A DNA stretch of 64,000 nt from Streptomyces sp. NBC_00440 (GCF_036014215.1 NZ_CP107921.1:2861501-2925500), one strand, 5' to 3'; shown: positions 8,592-17,744, counted from the first letter of the stretch. Notes: generated from the sequence alone by a model not told the origin. Translations and numbers: made by a program.

Positions 8592-9353
8592 TCAGCGCGG
8601 CGGAAGCTGGTCGTACGTCTTGAAGGTGTACTGCGCGGACAAGGTGATCGCGTTCCCGGACGCCGCCGAGAGGCCCAGCCGGTCGTTGACGAGCCTGCCC
8701 AGCGGCCCGCAGCCGTCGGCGGCAGGGACGGTGAAGGCGTCGTCGTACGCGTCGAACGTGATGACCGGAGGGTTCTTCGAGACCCACTGGGAGTCACCTG
8801 CTCGCTTCAGGTGCAGTTCGACGGGGTTGTCGGCGCCGATGACGCAGCTGTGCGCCAGCAGGGGGCTGAGGACGCGGAAGCGCAGGGTGAACAGGCCCAG
8901 GCTGTTCCCGACGGAGTAGAAGTCGGACCGGCCGCCGTACTCCGGTCGGAGGGACAGCGAGAGCAGCGGGTTACGGCTGGAGGCGTGGCCGGAAAGCCCG
9001 CCGGGGACAGCGGACGGGGCGCTGCGCAGGGCACCCCAGACCTGCCCGTCACTCCCGTCGGGCAGCGGGCCCTCGGCATGGGTGATGGTCATCGGAGCCA
9101 GCTCCGGAATGCTGCGACTACCGAGGGTCAACGAGCCGGTGGCGGTGAGGACTTCGCACTTCCAGTCGGCCGCTTCGACACCCGCCGGGATGTCCGGGCA
9201 GTCGCTGAAGTCGTACGCGGGGGCGGGAGGCGCGTCGGCAGCGACGGCGGGGGCGCTCGCCGCACCGGTGGCCATGGCCGCGAGGGCGGCGGCGAAGGCG
9301 AGCCCGGCGGCCCCGCGGCGGACGGTCGAGGGGCGCTTCACTGTGGTCTGCAT
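8592..9353 (-). CDS. Secreted hypothetical protein
   Basis: A 253-residue exported protein with an Ala-rich signal peptide (residues 1 to about 39, likely cut after AVAA in PAVAADAPP). The mature part is beta-rich and contains four cysteines (SDCPD, WKCEV, HSCVIG, DGCGPLG) that could form two disulfides. It ends with QYTFKTYDQLPPR. No catalytic motif is visible and no family is recognised. It sits at the ATPase-proximal end of the block that separates the ABC ATPase from its permeases. Confidence 0.75.
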   Translation of the reverse strand: MQTTVKRPSTVRRGAAGLAFAAALAAMATGAASAPAVAADAPPAPAYDFSDCPDIPAGVEAADWKCEVLTATGSLTLGSRSIPELAPMTITHAEGPLPDGSDGQVWGALRSAPSAVPGGLSGHASSRNPLLSLSLRPEYGGRSDFYSVGNSLGLFTLRFRVLSPLLAHSCVIGADNPVELHLKRAGDSQWVSKNPPVITFDAYDDAFTVPAADGCGPLGRLVNDRLGLSAASGNAITLSAQYTFKTYDQLPPR

Positions 9354-9513
9354 GTTTCCCAGCCTGCCGTCGCGTCCCGCCGGGCCACCATGGGGGAAGC
9401 CCCCCGCCTTACCCTGAGGCGCGCCTGACCCCACGTCAGGGTGTGGTGCTCCAGAGAGTGCCCCCGGAACGTCCCGACCGGCCCGCCCTGAACTGTGTGG
9501 CCGGAGCCGGTGG

Positions 9514-9553
9514 AAGGTAAATACGCGAAGGTAAATGCATGGGGGTAAATACG
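9514..9553 (+). repeat. Three GGTAAAT direct repeats with 14-base spacing
   Basis: GGTAAAT followed by A/G and C occurs at 9516, 9530 and 9544, exactly 14 bases apart, immediately before the methyltransferase gene. The A/T-rich core stands out from the GC-rich surroundings. The regular spacing suggests a repeated operator for a DNA-binding protein, by inference only. Confidence 0.6.
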
Positions 9554-9590
9554 TCGACAGCGCCCTCAGCACCCGGCAAAGTGGCCGCCC

Positions 9591-10331
9591 GTGACGAGCA
9601 GCGAACTGTGGACCCGCGCGACCGCCGACCGCTACGACGCCCAGGAGAACGAGACGTCTTCGGCCGCCGTTCTCGGACCGGCTCTCGCCTTCCTCGCCGA
9701 ACTCGCCGGAGATGGCCGGGCCCTGGAGTTCGCCATCGGGACCGGACGAGTGGGCGTCCCGCTCCGGGAACGCGGCGTGCCGGTAGTGGGCATCGAACTG
9801 TCCGAGCACATGGCAGCGGTGCTCCGGCGCAAGATCGACGGGAACACCCTCCCCGTAACGATCGGGGACATGGCTACCACCGTCGTCCCCGGCGAGTTCA
9901 CTCTGGTCTATCTCGTCTACAACACCATCACGAACCTGCTCACGCAGGACGAGCAGGTCGAGTGCTTCCGTAACGCCGCACGTCATCTGGCGCCCGGCGG
10001 CCGGTTCGTCATCGAGCTGGGCGTACCACCGCTGCGGTTCCTGCCGCCCGGCCAGGTCGCGGTGCCGTTCGACGTCTCTGAGCGGCATCTCGGCTTCGAC
10101 ACCTTCGACCTGGTCCAACAGATGCTCGTCTCACACCACTTCACCCGGGACGGCGACGACGGCCGCTACCGTCGCGGCAACTCCCGGCACCGGTACGCGT
10201 GGCCGGCCGAGCTCGACCTGATGGCACGGATCGCCGGGCTCGAACTGGATCGTCGCGTCACGGACTGGGACGGGGCGCCGTTCACCCAGGACTCCACGAA
10301 GCACATCTCCGTGTGGCGCAAGCCGGCCTGA
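9591..10331 (+). CDS. Class I SAM-dependent methyltransferase
   Basis: A 246-residue protein of the UbiE/Methyltransf_25 kind. Motif I is LEFAIGTGRVGVPL (near 44-57), the acidic end of strand 2 is VVGIELSEHM, and motif post-I contains IGDMATT. LVYLVYNTITNLLTQDEQVECFRNAARHL is the usual motif II and following helix, and LAPGGRFVIEL is motif III. The GTG start lies 36 bases after three GGTAAAT repeats. Substrate unknown. It belongs to the block inserted between the ABC ATPase and permease genes. Confidence 0.88.
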   Translation: MTSSELWTRATADRYDAQENETSSAAVLGPALAFLAELAGDGRALEFAIGTGRVGVPLRERGVPVVGIELSEHMAAVLRRKIDGNTLPVTIGDMATTVVPGEFTLVYLVYNTITNLLTQDEQVECFRNAARHLAPGGRFVIELGVPPLRFLPPGQVAVPFDVSERHLGFDTFDLVQQMLVSHHFTRDGDDGRYRRGNSRHRYAWPAELDLMARIAGLELDRRVTDWDGAPFTQDSTKHISVWRKPA

Positions 10332-10563
10332 GGGCGGATGACGCTGCCACCACCGACGTGCCGGCACCAGCACCAGCGCCACACGGCCTGATCGGCGGTC
10401 CGACGGCCACGAACCGGCGTATAGAACCGATGTGAGACGAGAAACCCTTCCGCGGGAGTCGGCAGGCAGTCAATACTGTGAAGAAAGCAAGGACCCGCCG
10501 GAGGCCCCGTCTTGCCACGTCTTGCCACGCACCCGGCGACAGCACGAGCACGGAAGGATACCG

Positions 10564-12165
10564 GTGGGTAACACTGCTTTCGACTACCGCACCCGGCAGT
10601 CGGCCGTTCGACGGCCCCGGCCTGTCTCACGCGGCCCGGAGAACCTGGCGGGGGCGCCCCACCTCCACGGCGTCGGACCGATGATGGGGTCGATACAGGC
10701 GCTCGCCGGCAACAGGGCCGCGTCCGCCGTTGTCCAGCGTCTCGCGGAGGACAACGCGGCGAAGGCCTCCGGTGACGGGACGACGGGCAAGCCGCAGGCG
10801 AAGACGTCCCGTACCGGGCTGAACATCCGGGAGCGGATCGCCAGTGCGCTGGAGCGGGCCAACAAGCACCTCGACGTCCTCGACACCTTCGTCCTGCGCG
10901 GTCTGGTCCCGGCCAACGCGGAGATGAACCTGCACGCGTCCCAGGCCGCCGACACGCATCTGTCGGAGCAGGTCGGCGCGTCCTCGGCCGCGGCCGGCGC
11001 CGAGATGGGCGTCACCGACGGCGTCACGGCGGTCAACAACGTCATCGACGCACGCAAGGCGCACAAGGAATCCAAGGAGAACCCGGCGGGCGCCTCCTCC
11101 CACGCCCCACACAAGAAGTTCCGCTCCAAGACGCTCGACGCGATCCAGAACCTGGCTACTTACAGCTCCGACGTCATCGGCGTCGCCAAGAACTCCCTGG
11201 CCGCGGAGGCCGTCGTGACGGCAGCGGGTGTCGCTGAGGCCGGTGGCGGGGTGATCGGCGCCGTCGCGGGCGTCAAGAGCGTCCGTGCGACGCGTCGGTT
11301 CGGGCTGACGACACGCAAGTACCGGGCCGTCAAGAAGATCGAGGTGCCCCCGAAGGTGGACGACCCCGAGCTCAACCGGCTCCGCGAGGCGGAGGTGGAG
11401 AGCCACTGGGCGCTCGCGCAGGCCTATGTCGCGTTGGAGCGCGCCCACGACGGCGACGAGGACGGCCTCTCGGACCGGCTGGGCGCCGCCCTGGACCGTG
11501 CCAGTGGCGCCTTCTCGACCATCGAGAAGGCCGCCGGGGACCTCAAGAACGCGGAGGACACCAACGTCCTCAACACCACCCGGGACTACGCCCTGGCGAA
11601 GCAGCGCAACAAGCTCTGGAAGCAGGGCGTCGGCGCGGTCGGAGACGGCGCGAGGTCGGCAGGCGGCGCGGTGACGATCGCAGCGGCTGCCACGGGGGCG
11701 CTGGCGACCAACCCGGCCGGCTGGGGCCTGGCCGCAACAGCGGCAGGGCTGCTGCTCTCGGTCACCGCGTACAAGGCCGGGCGCGCCGGCAAGAAGCGCT
11801 ACGAGGGCGCCCGTCACCCCGACCGCTGGGCCCCGCCCACGGAAGAGGGTGGCCCGGCCGCCTCCGAGCCCGCCTCCCGCCAGGACGCGCTCAAGGAAGC
11901 GCTGAAGTTCTGGAAGAAGGCCGAGCACAGCAAGCGCGATGCCATGGCGCGCACCCTCTACGGTCTCGCCGCGGGCCCCGAGACCTCCGCCGGTCGGCAG
12001 ACCTCGCCGGAGTATCGTGCCTCGGCCCGGGAACTGCTCGTCGCGCTGAAGGCAGGCCCCGCAAACCTGCACATGACGACGGAGCAGTGGACGCAGTCCC
12101 TGAACGACTCCGCCGATGCCGAGAAGTGGCAGAAGGAGATCGCCAACCAGCTCGCGTCGAGCTGA
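10564..12165 (+). CDS. Large Ala-rich protein with eCIS-cargo-like N-terminal motif
   Basis: About 533 residues. Near residues 40-56 it carries SIQALAGNRAASAVVQR, resembling the L-x-x-x-x-G-N-x-A-V-x-x-x-x-Q-R motif seen at the start of many actinobacterial DUF4157 and contractile-injection-associated proteins. The rest is helical. Two hydrophobic stretches (about residues 213-242 and 367-405, the latter with a Gly/Asn/Pro turn) could insert into a membrane. The C-terminal 150 residues are helical and polar. GTG 10564 is chosen because GGAAGGA lies six bases upstream; an ATG-like extension to 10432 lacks this. No enzymatic motif or adjacent immunity gene is apparent, and no contractile-injection structural genes are in the window. 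Confidence 0.65.
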   Translation: MGNTAFDYRTRQSAVRRPRPVSRGPENLAGAPHLHGVGPMMGSIQALAGNRAASAVVQRLAEDNAAKASGDGTTGKPQAKTSRTGLNIRERIASALERANKHLDVLDTFVLRGLVPANAEMNLHASQAADTHLSEQVGASSAAAGAEMGVTDGVTAVNNVIDARKAHKESKENPAGASSHAPHKKFRSKTLDAIQNLATYSSDVIGVAKNSLAAEAVVTAAGVAEAGGGVIGAVAGVKSVRATRRFGLTTRKYRAVKKIEVPPKVDDPELNRLREAEVESHWALAQAYVALERAHDGDEDGLSDRLGAALDRASGAFSTIEKAAGDLKNAEDTNVLNTTRDYALAKQRNKLWKQGVGAVGDGARSAGGAVTIAAAATGALATNPAGWGLAATAAGLLLSVTAYKAGRAGKKRYEGARHPDRWAPPTEEGGPAASEPASRQDALKEALKFWKKAEHSKRDAMARTLYGLAAGPETSAGRQTSPEYRASARELLVALKAGPANLHMTTEQWTQSLNDSADAEKWQKEIANQLASS

Positions 12166-12309
12166 CGGCTTGCGAGGGCATGCGAGGGCTTGCCGGGAAT
12201 CAAGCTGTTGCTCTCCGTTCCAGGGCTCGCCGTTGTGGTACGCGATTCCGGACGGGGCCAACAACAGGATCACGACGACGCGTTGATGACCGGCAAGCTC
12301 CGAGAAGTT

Positions 12310-13113
12310 CTAACTCCCCGTACTCCGGTACGACCTGAGCCCCGCCCGCCACGCCACTCCTGCCGCCGCACAGCACACCCCCGCCACCAGCGGCGGCAGG
12401 AACGCCAGCCACTCCGGCAGGTCCAGCGGGTACGGCCGCCCCAGCACATACAGCGCGGGCAGCCAGTTGACGAAGGCCAGCGGGATGACGAAGGTCACCC
12501 CGCGCAGCAGGTCCTTCGCGAAGACCGTCGGCGGGTACTGAAGCAGCGTCGCCCCTCCGTAGGTGAAGGAGTTCTGCACCTCCGACGCGTCCTGCGCCCA
12601 GAACTGGAACGCCGCCCCCGTCACGAACACCGCGGAGAAGACCACCGCGCCGCTGATCACCATCACTGGCACCATCAGGACCTTCAGCGGCGTCCAGTGG
12701 ACGTCGACGACCGCCAGGGCGTACCCGAGAACCAGCAGCCCCTGGGTGATCCGGCCCAGCCTGCGCAGGGCGAAGCGGTCCGCGGCGATCTGGGCGATCA
12801 CCGGGACGGGGCGCACCAGGAGGGTGTCCAGCGTCCCGTCGCGCACCCGGCGGCCCAGCCGGTCCATCGAGCCCATCACCAGGTCGGAGAAGCCGAACGC
12901 GCTCGAAGCGGTCCCGTACAGAAAGGCGATCTCGCCCAGCGAGTAGCCGCCGAGCCGGTTGACGTGCGAGAACATCAGCAGGATCGCGGCGAAGTCGAGC
13001 CCGGTCGCCGCGAAGTTGCCGAGAGCCGTCATCACGAACGACGCCCGGTACGCCATCGTCGAGCGGATCCACATCCCGGCGATCAGCCAGTACGCGCGCA
13101 GCCCCTCAGCCAC
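12310..13113 (-). CDS. ABC-2 family exporter permease (second subunit)
   Basis: A 267-residue membrane protein with about six helices. GSMDRLGRRVRDGTLDTLLVRPVP is the conserved cytoplasmic loop of ABC2_membrane_6 (DUF990) permeases, where D-G-x-L-D-x-x-L-x-R-P recurs. Its ATG overlaps the end of the preceding permease gene by 8 bases, so the two are translationally coupled. The ATPase gene that would normally follow is displaced to 7477-8442. Confidence 0.9.
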   Translation of the reverse strand: MAEGLRAYWLIAGMWIRSTMAYRASFVMTALGNFAATGLDFAAILLMFSHVNRLGGYSLGEIAFLYGTASSAFGFSDLVMGSMDRLGRRVRDGTLDTLLVRPVPVIAQIAADRFALRRLGRITQGLLVLGYALAVVDVHWTPLKVLMVPVMVISGAVVFSAVFVTGAAFQFWAQDASEVQNSFTYGGATLLQYPPTVFAKDLLRGVTFVIPLAFVNWLPALYVLGRPYPLDLPEWLAFLPPLVAGVCCAAAGVAWRAGLRSYRSTGS

Positions 13114-13906
13114 CCTGCACCACCACCCTCCGCGTCGCGGCGGACTGGAGCAGCCGCCCGGCGCCGAGCAGCACCACGGCCCAGCCGAGCTGGAAGGCGT
13201 ACGCCGACACCAGGTCCCAGCCGGTCCGCCGGCCCAGGATGATGTCGGCCGGCACCTGGAGCAGCACCGACCAGGGCAGCAGCCGGGCCACCTCGCCCAG
13301 CACCCCGGGGAAGAGGTTCAGCGGCAGCAGCATCCCGGAGAAGAACATCCCGGCGATCCCCGCGATCTGGGCGACGCCCGCCCCGTCCATCAGCCAGAAC
13401 GCGGAGAGCGCCACGAGATAGCGGATCGCGAAGCTGACAATCACCCCGAAGAGGAGCGCGACCAGGAACGCGAGCCACACGAAAGGGTCGGCCGGCAGCG
13501 CGAGGTGGAACGCGAGCGCCCCCAGCGCCATGGGCGCCACCCCGCGCCCGATGAGCTGGAACCCGGCCCGCCCCAAGTCGCTTGCCATCCACCAGAGTTG
13601 CAGGTCGGCGGGGCGGTAGAGGTCGATCGCGATGTCGCCCGTGCGGATACGCTCGATGAGCTCGTCCTCCAGGCCGCCGCCCATGAACGCCATCGTCGTC
13701 AGCATCGCCTGGCCGAGCCACACATAGGTGAGGGCCTGCGGCTGGTCGTAGCCGCCCAGGTGCGGGCGTTCGTCCCAGAGCGCGATGTATGTGTACGCCA
13801 TGATGAAGCCGAAGACGGTGTTGGTGAACACCCCCGCCGCCGTGGCCACCCGGTAGGTGGCGAAGCGCCGGAACCCCCCTGCGGCCACGACCGCGTACAG
13901 CCGCAT
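13106..13906 (-). CDS. ABC-2 family exporter permease (first subunit)
   Basis: A 266-residue membrane protein starting MRLYAVVAAGGFRRFATYR, with about six membrane helices. LIERIRTGDIAIDLYRPADLQLWWMA is the cytoplasmic loop equivalent to that of its partner permease. The start at 13906 is supported by a strong GGAGGAGG eight bases upstream; an open extension to 13978 lacks one. The pair presumably forms a heterodimeric channel driven by the ATPase at 7477-8442. Confidence 0.9.
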   Translation of the reverse strand: MRLYAVVAAGGFRRFATYRVATAAGVFTNTVFGFIMAYTYIALWDERPHLGGYDQPQALTYVWLGQAMLTTMAFMGGGLEDELIERIRTGDIAIDLYRPADLQLWWMASDLGRAGFQLIGRGVAPMALGALAFHLALPADPFVWLAFLVALLFGVIVSFAIRYLVALSAFWLMDGAGVAQIAGIAGMFFSGMLLPLNLFPGVLGEVARLLPWSVLLQVPADIILGRRTGWDLVSAYAFQLGWAVVLLGAGRLLQSAATRRVVVQGG

Positions 13907-14179
13907 ACGAGCCTCCTCCCCCGGTTTGTTCCGCCCTGTCCGGCCCGCCCCGGGCCGCTCCCCCCGTGCAAGCACCAAAGCGCACGAGCATAGTCCAGGG
14001 GGAGCACACGCCGCGACCGAATAATCCGTCCAGTTCGAACCGGGCGCCCCAACAGTGTTTTATGGGCGTACAACACGATTCACCCCATACAGCACCGTTT
14101 ACGACCCCTTTCGCGACATCCCCCATGACGCCCCCATGACGCCCCTGACGACACCTTTGTGCCGGACGCTGGAGAGACA

Positions 14180-16390
14180 GTGAGCGACGAGCAAGCGGCC
14201 AAGAAGCGCAAGCGCCCCCAACGCAAGGGCTGGCGGCGGCTGATCCCCACCTGGCGGATGGTCCTGGGCACCGTCCTGGTGATCCTCGTACTGATCATCG
14301 GGGGGCTCATCGCCGGCTACAACCTCGTCGACATCCCCACCGCCAACACCGCAGCCACCGCGCAGAGCAACGTCTATCTCTACTCCGACGGCACCGAACT
14401 GGCCCGCGACGGCCAGGTCAACCGCGAGAGCGTGCAGCTCTCCCAGATCCCCATCGGCGTCCAGCACGCCGCGCTCTCCGCCGAGGACCGCAACTTCTAC
14501 TCCGAGAGCGCCATCGACCCCGAGGCGATGGTCCGCGCCGCCTGGAACACCGTGACCGGCAAGGGCACCCAGGGCGGCTCGACCATCACCCAGCAGTACG
14601 TCAAGAACTACTACCTCGGCCAGGAACAGACCATCAGCCGCAAGGTCAAGGAGTTCTTCATCTCGATCAAGCTCGACCGCGAGGAGAGCAAGAACGACAT
14701 CCTCGCGGGCTATCTCAACACCAGTTACTTCGGGCGCAACGCCTACGGCATCCAGGCCGCCGCCCAGGCGTACTACGGCAAGAACATCCAGGACATCGAC
14801 ATCGCCCAGGGCGCCTACCTCGCGTCCCTGCTCAATGCCCCCAGCGCGTACGACGTCGTGGTGCACCCCGGGAACAAGGGCCGGGCCGAGGCCCGCTGGA
14901 ACTACGTACTCGACGGCATGGTCAAGAAGAAGTGGCTCAGCCCCGGGGCTCGCGCCAAGGAGAAGTTCCCGGTGCCCGGAAAGGTCAGGCCCTCGTCCGG
15001 CCTCTCCGGACAGCGCGGGTACCTCGTCCAGGCCGTCAAGGACGACCTCACCAGCAACAAGATCATCGACGAGGACACGCTCGCCACCGGCGGCTACCGC
15101 ATCACCACCACCCTCCAGCGCAGCAAGCAGCACGCGCTCACCAGCGCGGTGAACGACCAGGTGAACAGCAAGCTCAGCAAGAGCCGCAGCGCCGACCGCA
15201 ACGTCCGCGTCGGCGGCGCATCGGTGGAACCCGACACGGGCAAGGTCGTCGCGATGTACGGCGGCGTCGACTACACGAAGCAGTACGTCAACAACGCCAC
15301 CCGCCGGGACTACCAGGTCGGTTCCACCTTCAAGCCGTACGTTTTCGCCTCGGCCGTGGAGAACCGCTCGACCACCCAGGACGGGCGCAGGATCACCCCG
15401 AGCACCATCTACGACGGCACCAACCACCGCACGGTGCAGGGCCCGAACGGATCGACCGGCTACGCGCCGGGCAACGAGGACGACGTGTCGTACGGCCGCA
15501 TCACCGTCTCCACCGCCACCGACAAGTCCGTCAACGCGGTGTACGCGCAGATGGCCGAGGACGTCGGCCCGTCCAAGGTCGAGCAGACCGCGATCGACCT
15601 CGGCATCCCGAAGAACACCCCCGACCTCAACCCGTACCCCTCCATCGCACTCGGCCCCGCCACCGCCAGCGTGCTGGACATGAGCGAGGCGTACGCGACA
15701 CTCGCGGGCCACGGCAAGCACGGGACGTACACCCTCATCGAGAAGGTCACCAAGAACGGCGAGAAGCTCGCGCTGCCGAAGAAGACCACCGTCCAGGGCG
15801 TCAGCCGCCAGGCCGCGGACACCACCACATCGATCCTGAAGAGCGTCGTCGCGAGCGGCACCGGCACCGCGGCCAAGTCCGCCGGGCGGCCCGCGGCGGG
15901 CAAGACCGGCACCGCGGAGAACGACAAGGCCGCCTGGTTCGCCGGATACACCCCGGACCTGTCGACCGTCATCTCCGTGATGGGCCAGGACCCGAACACC
16001 GGGGTGCAGAAGCCGCTGTACGGGGCACTCGGCCTGCCCCGCATCAACGGCGGCGGCGCACCCGCGCAGATCTGGGGCCAGTACACGGGGGCCGCACTCG
16101 CGGGCACCCCGCGCACCCCCTTCCACCTCGACCTCCAGTCGGGTGCGCGCCAGGAACCGCTGCCCACCCCGGCCAAGAGCTCCGCATCCCCCTCGGCATC
16201 GGCTTCGCCCTCATCGCCGAGCGAGGCACCGACCGGACCGTCGTCCGCACCGCCGAGCACCGAGCCCTCTCCGACGGCCCCGGAGCCGTCGGAGACCCCC
16301 AGCAGCGAGAGCCCCGGCGTGATCGGCGGGCTGACGGACGAAGGCACGGACACCGGCGGCGACACAGGGGGCGGCACCACCGGTGGCTGA
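14180..16390 (+). CDS. Class A penicillin-binding protein (bifunctional transglycosylase/transpeptidase)
   Basis: A 736-residue peptidoglycan synthase. A basic cytoplasmic N-terminus (KKRKRPQRKGWRR) precedes one membrane anchor (MVLGTVLVILVLIIGGLIAG). The GT51 domain shows SAEDRNFYSESAID with the catalytic Glu near residue 102, then QGGSTITQQYVKN and the NTSYFGRNAYGI motif. The transpeptidase domain has STFK (Ser near 381), SVN (near 450) and KTGT (near 574). The last 70 residues are a Ser/Pro/Glu/Thr-rich tail ending in a Gly/Thr repeat, typical of Streptomyces PBPs. GTG 14180 is preferred for its GGAGAG site. Confidence 0.95.
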   Translation: MSDEQAAKKRKRPQRKGWRRLIPTWRMVLGTVLVILVLIIGGLIAGYNLVDIPTANTAATAQSNVYLYSDGTELARDGQVNRESVQLSQIPIGVQHAALSAEDRNFYSESAIDPEAMVRAAWNTVTGKGTQGGSTITQQYVKNYYLGQEQTISRKVKEFFISIKLDREESKNDILAGYLNTSYFGRNAYGIQAAAQAYYGKNIQDIDIAQGAYLASLLNAPSAYDVVVHPGNKGRAEARWNYVLDGMVKKKWLSPGARAKEKFPVPGKVRPSSGLSGQRGYLVQAVKDDLTSNKIIDEDTLATGGYRITTTLQRSKQHALTSAVNDQVNSKLSKSRSADRNVRVGGASVEPDTGKVVAMYGGVDYTKQYVNNATRRDYQVGSTFKPYVFASAVENRSTTQDGRRITPSTIYDGTNHRTVQGPNGSTGYAPGNEDDVSYGRITVSTATDKSVNAVYAQMAEDVGPSKVEQTAIDLGIPKNTPDLNPYPSIALGPATASVLDMSEAYATLAGHGKHGTYTLIEKVTKNGEKLALPKKTTVQGVSRQAADTTTSILKSVVASGTGTAAKSAGRPAAGKTGTAENDKAAWFAGYTPDLSTVISVMGQDPNTGVQKPLYGALGLPRINGGGAPAQIWGQYTGAALAGTPRTPFHLDLQSGARQEPLPTPAKSSASPSASASPSSPSEAPTGPSSAPPSTEPSPTAPEPSETPSSESPGVIGGLTDEGTDTGGDTGGGTTGG

Positions 16391-16443
16391 ACAACCGGCA
16401 CCACGGATGGCTGAACCGTCGGCGGGCAGCTCAGACCGACGGC

Positions 16444-16500
16444 TGAAAAGGCGCGCGGAAAAGGGTGTGCGGAAAAGGGCGCACTGAAAAGGGTGTGCGG
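16444..16500 (+). repeat. Four GAAAAGG direct repeats with 13-14 base spacing
   Basis: Copies of GAAAAGG followed by G/C-rich bases (best unit GAAAAGGGTGTGCG) begin at 16445, 16458, 16472 and 16486, upstream of the SGNH hydrolase gene and after the PBP stop codon. They may be an operator array or a slippage tract. Confidence 0.6.
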
Positions 16501-16529
16501 ATCAGTAATCCGGTTGACAGGCTGGGATC

Positions 16530-17738
16530 ATGAACTCCCCGCACCCCGACGCGCCCAACGACCGGCACAGCGACGCCGCCCCGATCAGCACGCCCATCAC
16601 CGCGGACCTGTTGAAGGGCGCCCTCGACCTGGAACGCACCGAGCACGGCCTCCTGCCGCACCGACTGCCCGCCCGGGCCCGCGCTCAGTGCTCCGACGGG
16701 CAGCTGGCCATGGCGGAGGCCCAGCCGTCCGGCGTGCGACTGGCCATCCGCACCCGGGCCACCACCGTCGAACTGGACACGCTCCGCACCAAGATGGCCT
16801 ACCAGGGCGCCCCGCCCCGCCCCGACGGGCTGTACGACCTGCTCGTCGACGGCCGCCTGACCGACCGGGCGAGCGGGACGGGCGGCAACGTACAGCTGGT
16901 GGACTTGGCCACCGGTTCCGCGGAGACCCGGCCCGGCCCGGTCGGCACCGTCCGGTTCACCGGTCTGGCCGCCGGGCTCAAGGACATCGAGATCTGGCTG
17001 CCGTACAACGAGGTCACCGAACTGGTCGCGCTGCGCACCGACGCCCCCGTCGAGCCCGTGCCGGACAGCGGCCGCAAGGTGTGGCTGCACCACGGCAGTT
17101 CGATCAGCCATGGCTCCAACGCCGAGAGTTCCACCACGACATGGCCGGCGCTGGCCGCCTCGCTCGGCGACGCGGAGCTCATCAACATCGGGCTCGGCGG
17201 CAGCGCCCTGCTCGACCCGTTCACGGCCCGCGCCTTGCGGGACACCCCGGCGGACCTGATCAGCGTCAAGATCGGCATCAACATCGTCAACGCCGACCTG
17301 ATGCGGCTGCGCGCCTTCGCCCCGGCCGTGCACGGCTTCCTCGACACGATCCGCGAGGGACACCCCACCACACCGTTGCTGGTCGTCTCGCCGATCCACT
17401 GCCCCATCCATGAGGACACCCCGGGCCCCTGCGCCCCGGACTTCAGCGGGGGGACGGTGGAGTTCCGGGCCATCGGTGACCCGGCCGAGCGCGCCGCCGG
17501 GAAGCTGACGCTCACCATCATCCGTGCGGAACTCTCCCGCATCGTGGAGCAGCGGGCGGCCGACGACCCCAACCTGCACTACCTCGACGGCAACCAGCTC
17601 TACGGCGAGGCGGACTCCGCCGAACTGCCGCTGCCCGACCAGCTCCACCCGGACGCCGAGACCCACCGTCGCATCGGCGAACGCTTCGCCGCGCTGGCCT
17701 TCGGCACGGGCGGACCGTTCACGGCCCGCCGCACTTGA
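16530..17738 (+). CDS. Cytoplasmic SGNH/GDSL-type esterase
   Basis: A 402-residue protein without a signal peptide. The N-terminal 180 residues form a beta-rich domain. The SGNH part has HHGSSISHGSNA (nucleophile Ser in a degenerate GDS block), NIGLGGSALL (Gly block), KIGINIVNADL (Asn block) and LPDQLHPDAETH (Asp-His block). It differs from the secreted SGNH hydrolase at 6179 in order and sequence, so they are not recent duplicates. The substrate is not apparent. Confidence 0.85.
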   Translation: MNSPHPDAPNDRHSDAAPISTPITADLLKGALDLERTEHGLLPHRLPARARAQCSDGQLAMAEAQPSGVRLAIRTRATTVELDTLRTKMAYQGAPPRPDGLYDLLVDGRLTDRASGTGGNVQLVDLATGSAETRPGPVGTVRFTGLAAGLKDIEIWLPYNEVTELVALRTDAPVEPVPDSGRKVWLHHGSSISHGSNAESSTTTWPALAASLGDAELINIGLGGSALLDPFTARALRDTPADLISVKIGINIVNADLMRLRAFAPAVHGFLDTIREGHPTTPLLVVSPIHCPIHEDTPGPCAPDFSGGTVEFRAIGDPAERAAGKLTLTIIRAELSRIVEQRAADDPNLHYLDGNQLYGEADSAELPLPDQLHPDAETHRRIGERFAALAFGTGGPFTARRT

Positions 17739-17744
17739 GGCACC

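Noticed and set aside
10627..12273. A 548-codon minus-strand frame opposite the large Ala-rich protein
   Set aside because: Composition is Arg/Gly/Val-rich shadow. The plus-strand frame has a ribosome site and ordered hydrophobic segments. Only the last 140 bases beyond that gene are kept, as a possible remnant.
14932..16446. A 504-codon plus-strand frame inside the PBP gene
   Set aside because: Frame-shifted shadow rich in Arg and His; the PBP catalytic motifs define the true frame.
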